Shown one piece after another: positions 8,976 to 15,774 of a DNA stretch of 23,002 nt; position 1 is the stretch's first letter; each line of letters begins with the position of its first letter. The DNA comes from Chrysochromulina tobinii (taxonomy: Eukaryota; Haptophyta; Prymnesiales; Chrysochromulinaceae). The notes under the pieces are model-generated. The model was not told where the DNA came from, did no database searches, and saw nothing but the letters and a program-made list of their open reading frames with translations. The translations under genes and the position numbers were made by a program. The stretch spans positions 1 through 23,002 of the forward strand of contig JWZX01002563.1 of assembly GCA_001275005.1 (NCBI GenBank), written 5' to 3'.

Positions 8976-9973
8976 ATGCAAGCGCCGCCACAAACGCCAA
9001 CAGCGCTCACGCCGCAGACGTCCACCAGGGGGCAGGGCACGATGGACGCCGTCGCCGGGAGCAGCTCAGGCGTCGTGCTCTCAGAGACGCAGCTTGGCAA
9101 CATGGCACTGCGCGCCAAGCAGCAGCGCTTTAAGGCAGAGCAGGATCGGCAGCTGCTGCAGGTGCTTGCGCTGCCTTATCTGCGCAACGCCCGGAGTGAG
9201 CTCATTTGAGTCGCTTGCCACATCTCCTGGCCCTGCCGCGCTGGGCGCACGCGCATTCGCTCTGTGTCACGCATATGATCTCCTCTCTTCCGCAGAATCG
9301 CATCAACAGGCTCCTCATCGAGCAGGACAAGGCCGAGAAGCGAATCGCGGAGACGCAGCGGCGCACTGAGGAGATTCATACCCTCAAGGCGCGCAACATG
9401 GCCAACGCCGAGGCGCGCAGGGACGCGAGCGCCTGGCTCTCCGCGGAGCAGGAGCTTCAAAAGGAGCTCCTCAAAGAGAACAAGGCGCAGCGGGCGGCGG
9501 CCATCCAGTCGAGCAGGCATGCCATCATGGCGCTGCGCCAGGACGAGGTCAAGGTGCTCAAGCAGATGCGAGAGGAGAATGAGGCCGCCGCCGCTCAGCA
9601 TCGCGAGATGGAGCGCCAGCGCAATAACGAGCGCAAGAATGTGGTGCGCGAGTCACTCCAAGGCGCCGCTGAGCGCAAGAAGCGCGAGGCAGAGGCGATG
9701 CGCGCGCGCCTGAAGGTGAATCGCGAGGCGGCACGCCAGGCGCTCGACACGGATGCGATGTCGCACCTCAAGGCGTACTCGAGCCTCGAGCTCGAGGAGA
9801 AGCGCCTTCTCGAGTCGCTCTCCAAATGGACCTCGCTGCAAGATGAGGCGCAGCTGCATCTGGAGGGATCCCTCGGCATGTCGCGCGTCAACTCGCGCCC
9901 GAACTCACGCCAGCCACACAACCCGGTGTCGGAGGCGGCGTCACCGCGCACGCCGCGCGCGGATCATGAGTAG
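8976..9973 (+). CDS. Coiled-coil protein (exons 8976-9161 and 9296-9973)
   Basis: The spliced protein is 287 residues. Residues 1-35 are a Pro/Thr/Gly-rich leader. From about residue 40 to 265 it is one nearly continuous charged helix: LRAKQQRFKAEQDRQLLQ, then NRINRLLIEQDKAEKRI, then many Glu/Arg/Lys/Ala heptads. A short basic/Pro tail closes it. Splicing CAG|GTGCTTGCG (9162) to TTCCGCAG (9295) joins the two frames in phase 0 and keeps the heptads running. I chose ATG 8976; an in-frame ATG at 8868 lies inside the repeated upstream element. No family was recognised. Its length, charge and position beside DRC11 would fit a microtubule- or axoneme-associated filament, but that is inference from context alone. 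Confidence 0.75.
9162..9295 (+). other. Intron of coiled-coil gene, 134 bp, phase 0, with a competing donor
   Basis: Donor GTGCTTGCG at 9162 and acceptor TCTTCCGCAG ending at 9295 restore the frame. A more conventional donor, GTGAGC at 9196, lies inside the intron, but its use would give a frame that stops at about 9369. Confidence 0.65.
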
Positions 9974-10256
9974 CCGAGGAATGGATGCTCAGAAGTGCTC
10001 TTGTAGATCGAGATGGTAGTATCCGGATGTTAATGAATGTGTAAAGTATTCATCGAACGCAGGTCGCTCAGGCGAGACCTCCCAGATTTGTTTTTGAACA
10101 TCGCGTCGTTTCAGTCTCGCAGTGTGAACATACTGTGAACCATCCTCCGCAGTCCGCAGACCGCGACTGTTGTGAGTTGTGCGGACCCTCCAAGGTGACG
10201 GACGCGGCGGAGTCAGCCGTGCACCGCGCTCGCCTGCTGTCAACACCGCTGGCACC
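9974..10256. other. Intergenic region before DRC11
   Basis: The 283-bp gap between tandem genes is AT-richer around 10010-10060. It should hold the 3' end of the coiled-coil gene and the DRC11 promoter. No specific site was recognised. Confidence 0.4.
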
Positions 10257-12794
10257 ATGGCGTCCATGACCTTTGACCTGCAGTGGAAGGAGTCCATGGT
10301 CGAGCTGCTTGATCAGCTCGAGCTCTGGGACCCGGACTCAACTGACCAGGCCAAGGAGGCCGTCGCCACCGCTGACAAGGCGGAGCAGTTTCAGCAGTAC
10401 GCAACGCTTTACATCCGCTACCTGCAAATTTTCCGCAAGCTCGAGGAGAGCTACGACCAGACCGTGCACCCGCAGAAGCGCATGGACGTGCGCAAGACTC
10501 TCGAGGGTGTCATGGGTCGCCTGCTTGAAGTGAAGGAGAAGCTCATCGCTCTCAAGGAGGTCAATTTCGTCAACCTCGACGACGTGCTCGTCGATCTGAA
10601 GCTGACGCCCGACGTGCTCGAGGTGCCCGTCCCAAAATTCTTCCTCGAGGACCAGGCGCACCTCCTGGCCGAGCGCGAAAAGTACCTGGAGGTGCTGCTC
10701 AAGGAGGCGGGCATTCAGCCCAAGCCGCCTCCAGGTGCGGCGGGCGGCTTCGACACGATGACGCTCGAGTCGGCGATCCGCGTGGTGCAGCTGAACGAGC
10801 GTGGTCGGCAGGGGCGCGCGCGCGCCAAGTTTATGAAGGAAATTCGCTGGAATGAGGACCGCGAGCGAAGGCTGCTCGCGCAGGGTGGCGAGGGCACTGA
10901 GCCTGAGCAGGCGGCGCTCTTTGTGCAGCGACGGTGGCGCGGGTACCTATCGCGCCGGGCAACTGTGGCGATGCGCGCGGAGGAGCTCGTCTTCATCAGC
11001 ATGGCGCCGTCCGAGCCCAAGCCGCTCGAGAAGGACCCCAAGGTCAAGGAGCTCGAGATCAAGAAGAGGCGGAAGCTCATCCAGGCGCAGCATGAGCAGG
11101 AGTACCGTGACGACCTTGTGAAGCAGAAGGACGAGGTGTACGAGACCGAGGGCCCGGACATGCGCGAGGAGATGATGGATCAGCTGCGCGACTGGTACAT
11201 CAAGTACCGCGAGCGCGAGGGCGAGTTCCCATCCTTCCCACCCGACGAGGAAGAGGAGCCCACTGCCGAGGAGCTCGCTGCGGCTGCGGCAGCGGCGGGC
11301 GGCAAGGATGCGAAAAAGGCGCCCGACGCGAAGAAGGACGCGAAGAAGGGCAAGGACGCGCCCGTGGAGGAGGTGCCGCCGCCGCCAGCCTACTTTGTGG
11401 ACGCGCTGCAGGACTCGTTCCAGGAGTGGACCGACAAGTGGCAGCACCGCGACGACGCCCACAACTTTGCGCAGAAGCATGACGTGGCGCTGGTCAAGCA
11501 GATGGTGCGCCCCGACGTGGAGCTCAAGGTGCGCGCGGAGGTGAATGCGGCCATCGAGAAGGAGCTCAACAACCTGCGCGAGGCGTACGAGCGCGACCTC
11601 AAGGCGAAGAAGGCCAAGGGCGCCAAGAAGGGCAAGAAGGGTAAGAAGGGCAAAAAGGGCAAAAAGGGCAAAAAGGTCAAGCCCCCCAAGCGTCCGAAAG
11701 ACCCAACCGGCGACAAGCCGATCGAGGTGCTCTACCGGCAGCTGGTCTTCGAGGGCATCTGCCAAAAGGTGGACAAGGTCCACCTCAAGGACATGATCGG
11801 CTCGTTCGAATTCCTCGGCGCCGCGCGCGACAAGCTTGCAGAGGCCGACTCGACGAAGCTGCCCGATCCGTCGATTGCGCAGGTCGTCGGTGCCGTGACC
11901 GAGTTCTGCGTGCTTCCCATCGGCTCACAGGCCGTCAAGAACCACGCACCCCTCAACATGTCGACGATTGGTTCCAAAGATGGGACACCCAAGCCCAAGT
12001 GCGGCACGCCCGTGCTCATCGTCGGCGCGCCAGGGACGGGCAAGAAGATGCTCGTCAACGCCGTGTGCAACGAGACCGGTGCCAATCTGTTCAACCTGAC
12101 GCCGAGCAACACGGACGGCAAGTATCCGGGCAAGAAGGCATACGACATGGTGCACACCGTCTTCAAGGTAGCCAAGGCGCTCGCGCCGTCGGTCGTGTGG
12201 ATCGACGAGGTGGACGCCGTCTTCAAGTCAGGCAAGGTCAAGGGCGCGACGGGCGAGCCACCCAATCGCATCATGAAGCAGCTGACCGCTGTGCTCTCTC
12301 CCAAAAAGGGACTTGGTGTGCTCGACCCCGAGGATCGCGTGCTCATCATTGGTACGTCCTCTACGCCGTACGCGACCGAGAAGGCCAAGGACGTGCAGGC
12401 CTTCAAGGACTTCTTCTCCAAGATCCTGATGGCGCCGCTGCCTACCTACTCCTCGCGCCTCATGCTCTGGTGCGGGCTGATCGAGAAGCATGGCGTCAAG
12501 CAGTATGACTTTGACGAGATCCAGACGCTCGCCACCGTCTCCGCCTTTTACTCGACGGGGTCGATCGCGGCGGTGGTCGCGAACACGCTGACGCAACGGC
12601 GCGTCGAACGGCTCGCGCGTAAGCCCTTCCAGGTGAGCGAGCTGCTCGGGCCGCTGGCCAAGCAGGAGCCCATTGCGCAGCCAACCGATCAGGCGCTGCG
12701 GGCCTGGTACCACGGCACGGTACCCGCATGTAACAAGGGCGGCGGCGAGGCAGAGGCGGCGCCGGCAAAGGATGCGGGCAAGAAGAAGAAGTAG
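10257..12794 (+). CDS. DRC11: DRC11/IQCA1: IQ- and AAA-domain subunit of the nexin-dynein regulatory complex
   Basis: An 845-residue intronless protein, close to the ~820 residues usual for IQCA1. It belongs to the nexin-dynein regulatory complex of motile axonemes, which links doublets and controls dynein. Residues 1-200 are the family N-terminal helical region (LYIRYLQIFRKLEESYDQT, then VNLDDVLVDLKLTPDVLEVPVPKFF). An IQ motif with AALFVQRRWRGYLSRRA spans about 217-240. Ala/Lys-rich linkers follow, including a KKGKKGKKG array near 450-475. The AAA module has Walker A GAPGTGKK at 590-597 and Walker B VVWIDEVD with D650/E651. The C-terminus ends in a Lys-rich tail. ATG 10257 has a good context (GGCACCATGG); the upstream in-frame ATG at 10179 adds 26 unlike residues. 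Its presence shows that the organism builds motile flagella. Confidence 0.93.
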   Translation: MASMTFDLQWKESMVELLDQLELWDPDSTDQAKEAVATADKAEQFQQYATLYIRYLQIFRKLEESYDQTVHPQKRMDVRKTLEGVMGRLLEVKEKLIALKEVNFVNLDDVLVDLKLTPDVLEVPVPKFFLEDQAHLLAEREKYLEVLLKEAGIQPKPPPGAAGGFDTMTLESAIRVVQLNERGRQGRARAKFMKEIRWNEDRERRLLAQGGEGTEPEQAALFVQRRWRGYLSRRATVAMRAEELVFISMAPSEPKPLEKDPKVKELEIKKRRKLIQAQHEQEYRDDLVKQKDEVYETEGPDMREEMMDQLRDWYIKYREREGEFPSFPPDEEEEPTAEELAAAAAAAGGKDAKKAPDAKKDAKKGKDAPVEEVPPPPAYFVDALQDSFQEWTDKWQHRDDAHNFAQKHDVALVKQMVRPDVELKVRAEVNAAIEKELNNLREAYERDLKAKKAKGAKKGKKGKKGKKGKKGKKVKPPKRPKDPTGDKPIEVLYRQLVFEGICQKVDKVHLKDMIGSFEFLGAARDKLAEADSTKLPDPSIAQVVGAVTEFCVLPIGSQAVKNHAPLNMSTIGSKDGTPKPKCGTPVLIVGAPGTGKKMLVNAVCNETGANLFNLTPSNTDGKYPGKKAYDMVHTVFKVAKALAPSVVWIDEVDAVFKSGKVKGATGEPPNRIMKQLTAVLSPKKGLGVLDPEDRVLIIGTSSTPYATEKAKDVQAFKDFFSKILMAPLPTYSSRLMLWCGLIEKHGVKQYDFDEIQTLATVSAFYSTGSIAAVVANTLTQRRVERLARKPFQVSELLGPLAKQEPIAQPTDQALRAWYHGTVPACNKGGGEAEAAPAKDAGKKKK
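11617..11691 (+). repeat. Lys-Lys-Gly coding microsatellite in DRC11
   Basis: Imperfect tandem 9-base units (AAGAAGGGC/AAAAAGGGC) encode a KKG array inside DRC11. Silent A/G variation between units suggests it is old enough to have diverged at third positions while keeping the peptide. Confidence 0.7.
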
Positions 12795-13275
12795 CCTCGA
12801 GAGATTGGAGAGCACCGTGCGTTGCTGGACGAGTCGAGACCGGAGTGACGTGTGTGGAGAGGCATGGAATTCGCCGCACGGACACGCGTGCCGCCTTCCG
12901 CGACGGCAAACGGCCGTGCGACGCACCCCGGCTTGACTTGACGCTTGACTTGACGGCCGTGCGACGCACCCCGGCACCGCCGCCAAGCCATGTCATTGAA
13001 GTTACGAGTGGGCAACACGCTTCGTGTCTCGTACTCGTTGGACGTTGCCGGATCGATCCGGCCGTATCCACCTACGGTATACGCACTCACTGAAATCCGT
13101 TATGGTCTGATCAAGAAAGCAGCATACTCTCGGCTTTTTTGCGTTACTTTAATGACGTAACCACGAACGCTGTACAAAACTCCTGTGGGCGTGGGGCCAG
13201 CGTCGGTCCACGGACGCCGCCTACGCCTGCTTCTTGGTGCCGCGTTGCCTTTCGGCGAGGGGCTGCGTTCTCCGA
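12795..13275. other. Intergenic region between convergent DRC11 and thioredoxin-like genes
   Basis: The 481-bp gap has no supported gene. It contains a 23-bp direct repeat (12910-12932 and 12953-12975) around a tandem 12-mer (12932-12955), a perfect 16-bp palindrome GCCGGATCGATCCGGC at 13047-13062, and a short inverted repeat GTTAC/GTAAC near 13143-13160. It should hold both 3' ends. Confidence 0.5.
12910..12975. repeat. Nested direct repeat: 23-bp copies flanking a tandem CTTGACTTGACG
   Basis: An identical 23-base sequence beginning ACGGCCGTGCGACGCACC occurs at 12910-12932 and 12953-12975. Between and overlapping them, the 12-mer CTTGACTTGACG is present twice in tandem at 12932-12955. The arrangement looks like recent local duplication. 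Confidence 0.85.
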
Positions 13276-13420
13276 TCATCCCTTATTGCTCGGTGCCTTG
13301 GTCACGATGCAGCTCTTGATCTTTGGAATGTTCGCACCGTCGATCCTCTCCAGCTGTTGACCATCCTGCAAAGGCAAGGCGTGCCCGGAACGATCAGCGC
13401 GAATGGGCACGGAGAAGCGC

Positions 13421-13481
<61 letters not shown>

Positions 13482-14085
13482 CACGAGCAGCGCAGGCCAC
13501 CCCGGGGGAGCCACCCGGCGAGCGCTAACTTCTCATGCGCCAGACAGATTGCGCGAGCAACAAGCGCGCAACTTATGTGCACGGCTCCGCGCTCACCAGG
13601 TAAACGAGGAAGTGAGGCACCGCGGTTTCCTTGAACTCTGCCAAGTCGGGCACCTTGTTGGCCTGCGCGCGCACAAACTTGATCCCATACTGCTCGCCCA
13701 TGTCGAAGTAGAAGTTGCTCAGATGGCCTGCAATCATCTCGCAAGGCCCCCACGATTCATCGTACACGTCAATGACTGCGACGGCCCAACAGGGAAACAG
13801 AGAGAGCACAGTCGGTCAGCCGCAACATTGCAGAGTGCACGCACGCACTGAGCTGCATGGAAGAGCTGAAACCGCCGTAGCCAACGCCGTGCGATCAATA
13901 TAAAAGGATGCTCGAGATCGGCATCTGCAACTCGCCAGAGCGGGACCGAGGCAAGTTCTGCAGAAAGGGCGGAGGGTGGGACACGCACTGCAAAGTAGCT
14001 TGCTGCCGGCCTCCTTGACCTCGCGGACCCAGTCCTCATCGTTCATGACAAATCGCATGAAGGAGACATCCACCTTCTTCGACAT
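13276..14085 (-). CDS. Thioredoxin-like protein, NME8/dynein light chain type (three exons)
   Basis: Exons 14085-13989, 13775-13597 and 13365-13276 join in frame to give 121 residues, a single thioredoxin fold. The N-terminal helix (DEDWVREVKEAGSKLL) runs into the strand CIIDVYDESWGPC, then FVRAQANKVPDLAEF, VPHFLVYL and a final DGQQLERIDGANIP strand. The GANxP ending and the VDVY strand match the thioredoxin domains of NME8/TXNDC3 and the thioredoxin-type outer-arm dynein light chains, so an axonemal role is likely. The redox site is altered: the family WCGPC reads SWGPC, losing the nucleophilic first Cys. Normal dithiol exchange is therefore unlikely. Both splice junctions keep frame (phase 1, then phase 0). 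The gene is divergent from VAP and convergent with DRC11. Confidence 0.82.
13366..13596 (-). other. Intron 2 of thioredoxin-like gene, 231 bp, phase 0
   Basis: Donor GTGAGCGCGG at 13596 and acceptor GCCTTTGCAG ending at 13366 join VPHFLVYL to DGQQLERIDG. The intron carries the long trinucleotide repeat at 13422-13478. Confidence 0.75.
13422..13478 (+). repeat. Perfect (CAG)19 microsatellite, intronic
   Basis: Nineteen uninterrupted CAG units (57 bp). In the transcribed direction of the surrounding minus-strand gene this is (CTG)19 within intron 2, so the poly-Gln/Ser/Ala readings of the region are not expected to be translated. Confidence 0.95.
13776..13988 (-). other. Intron 1 of thioredoxin-like gene, 213 bp, phase 1
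   Basis: Donor GTGCGTGTCC at 13988 and acceptor GCCGTCGCAG ending at 13776 join KLLC to IDVYDESWGPC through a split Ile codon. The result matches the family beta strand. Confidence 0.75.
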
Positions 14086-14383
14086 TTGGGCTGGCGGCGC
14101 CGGCTCGCAGGGTCACTCGGACGACGACGACGCCAGCGGCAGCGGCTGCTTCCGCCCACGTCTGCAGAAGCACAACGACTGAATAGGAGAAGTGTTCACA
14201 GACTGGCGACACCTCAACTTCCAATATTACGCACCGGTGAGGCTTCACGCAGCGGAGAGTCGAGTTTTCAATAACTCGATTTCGTTCACATCGACAACTT
14301 CGTCGCAAGCTCGACCCTGCACGCCGCCACGCCCCTGGAAATCGGAGCGCCGAAGGGACTCAAGGCAGAGCAATTTTGTCGCA
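14086..14383. promoter_or_regulatory. Divergent promoter region between thioredoxin-like gene and VAP
   Basis: 298 bp separate the two start codons. An open frame extends upstream of the VAP ATG to 14192, but its residues do not resemble VAP and it is taken as 5'UTR. No TATA box was seen in this gap. Confidence 0.4.
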
Positions 14384-15328
14384 ATGGAGTCCGCACTCAA
14401 GTGGGAGCCCGCGGCCCTAAACTTCGGCGTCGCGCTCAACAAAGCGTCGATGCAGCAGCTGCGCACGCGGAACACCTCGTCGAGCAACGTCGCATACACT
14501 TTCAAAGTTAAGACGACCAACCCGAAGCGGTACTCGGTGCGCCCGAACGTGGGGGTTGTGTGGCCATCCAAGGATGTGACGGTGACCGTGCAACTACCCG
14601 CGATGAAGGAATACCCCAGCGACATGAACAAGTGCAAGGACAAGTTTCAGGTGCTGACGCTGCCGCTCAAGTATGAGATGGCCGAGAAGCTGAAATCGAT
14701 GAGCGCGGACCAGCAGCGCAACGAGCTGACGGATCTGTGGGCGTCGAGCGACGCCAAGGACGCTGTCGTCGACAAGATCCGCTGCTCGATGACCTTCGAC
14801 TCGAGCTTCCGCGGCGTGCCCATAGAGGAGGAGGAGCACCCGATTCCGCCGTATTCACCCGAGACCGTGCCCCAGGCCACCGGGGAGGCAAACACCCCGG
14901 CGGCGCACACGCCGTCGGTCGAGGAGGATACGATTCAGCGTGCCGCGCGCGCGCCCGCCCCCCCCCCCCGCGCGATATGCGACGGCGACTCAGCTCACCT
15001 CCGAGCCAGAGCCTGCCCGTTGCGCCTCGGTGGCCGGTGCCGACGTCGACCTGCAGCGGCGGGTGGACGAATTGACGCGCGAGAAGCGCGAGGCAGCGGC
15101 CGCGATGGCCAAGCTCAAAAGCCAGCTCGGTGCGCTTCAGTTGCGGTCGGGCGGGGGGGCGGGGCCAAGGGCGGCGTTCGCATGTTCTCCGTCCTTCTCT
15201 TCGTGCTGGCTGCCTTTGGCGCCGGCCTCGGTGTCGGGCAGCAGGGCCTGCTCGCGCTCCCGATGGTATCAGCGCCCAAACCCCCCATGCCGACTCCCAA
15301 GGCGCGAGGGAAGCGCGACGAGCTCTGA
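14384..15328 (+). CDS. VAP: VAP/Scs2-type MSP-domain ER tail-anchored protein, RDEL C-terminus, two compensating frame changes
   Basis: VAP proteins sit in the ER membrane and bind FFAT-motif partners at contact sites. Residues 1-125 are a typical MSP domain with the signature KTTNPKRYSVRPNVGVV (43-59) and a CKDKF segment near 84-88. A cytosolic Pro/Glu linker follows. Residues 267-285 (FSVLLFVLAAFGAGLGVG) form one membrane helix, followed by a ~29-residue tail ending KRDEL. As written the frame is open throughout (314 aa), but between a C12 run (14958-14969) and a G7 run (15153-15159) the +1 frame is the one encoding the coiled coil expected in VAPs (VDLQRRVDELTREKREAA). A one-base loss in C12 plus a one-base gain in G7 would restore it. 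An intron at 14940-15009 could replace the first change. ATG 14384 starts directly before the MSP domain. Confidence 0.85.
   Translation: MESALKWEPAALNFGVALNKASMQQLRTRNTSSSNVAYTFKVKTTNPKRYSVRPNVGVVWPSKDVTVTVQLPAMKEYPSDMNKCKDKFQVLTLPLKYEMAEKLKSMSADQQRNELTDLWASSDAKDAVVDKIRCSMTFDSSFRGVPIEEEEHPIPPYSPETVPQATGEANTPAAHTPSVEEDTIQRAARAPAPPPRAICDGDSAHLRARACPLRLGGRCRRRPAAAGGRIDAREARGSGRDGQAQKPARCASVAVGRGGGAKGGVRMFSVLLFVLAAFGAGLGVGQQGLLALPMVSAPKPPMPTPKARGKRDEL
14958..14969 (+). repeat. C12 homopolymer at an apparent frame change in VAP
   Basis: Twelve consecutive C. The coding frame that looks natural moves by +1 here, so this is the likely site of a polymorphic or miscalled base. Confidence 0.7.
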
Positions 15329-15774
15329 GAGTTCAGCCCTGCCGGAGCGCGGTGGGCGCGGGAAGAAGGCGACTCATGCGCATCGCACCGCTGGGCTTAT
15401 GCATGTGCTATGGCGATCGGCCCGTCCCTGGGACTGGCTCGCGCTCAACCGAGCGCGGGCGGGGCCAGCGAGTGGGGTAGACCGCGCACGTGAGAGTACG
15501 AGAGGCACGAATCGTCTTCGTGCGCCACAACACGCGCGGTATCCGATAGCCGAGAGCGCGTACATGCAGTACAGTGCTGCGGACGAGGGGCATGTTGATG
15601 CGCAGCAGTCGAGCGGCCTGTCATTCAGGTATATGTGGATGAGTCTAGAAAGGGATGCACATGGGGGAACGGCGACCATTCCGAACGGTTTAAAGCGCAT
15701 CATCTCTAAACTTGTTCGCACTCGTCGGGCGTACAGGGTGCAGGATTGCGCAATCTAATTTCCCAAGGGATTTT
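15329..15774. other. Intergenic region VAP-TTC5
   Basis: The 446-bp gap between tandem plus-strand genes holds no supported gene; ORFs here are short and compositionally random. It should contain the VAP 3'UTR and the TTC5 promoter. Confidence 0.45.

Noticed and set aside
9206-9295. A separate gene starting at the first ATG-like codon of the second coiled-coil frame
   Set aside because: The residues before QNRINR are not heptad-like, and a phase-0 GT-AG junction joins the frame to the upstream exon. ATG 9274 remains only as a possible minor start.
13047-13062. Perfect 16-bp palindrome GCCGGATCGATCCGGC
   Set aside because: Kept only as a note in the intergenic entry. A single palindrome in a GC-rich gap gives no functional inference.
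13394-13753. ORFs with poly-Gln, poly-Ala, poly-Leu or poly-Ser across the CAG tract
   Set aside because: The tract lies in intron 2 of the thioredoxin-like gene; the flanking exons match family strands, so the homopolymer peptides come from reading the repeat in several frames.
13899-13908. TATAAAAGGA on the plus strand as a TATA box
   Set aside because: It lies within intron 1 of the minus-strand thioredoxin-like gene, nearly 500 bp before the next plus-strand ATG. No other promoter evidence supports it.
14192-14383. N-terminal extension of VAP from 14192
   Set aside because: The MSP domain begins directly at ATG 14384, and the 64 upstream residues show no similarity to VAPs, so the stretch is treated as 5'UTR.
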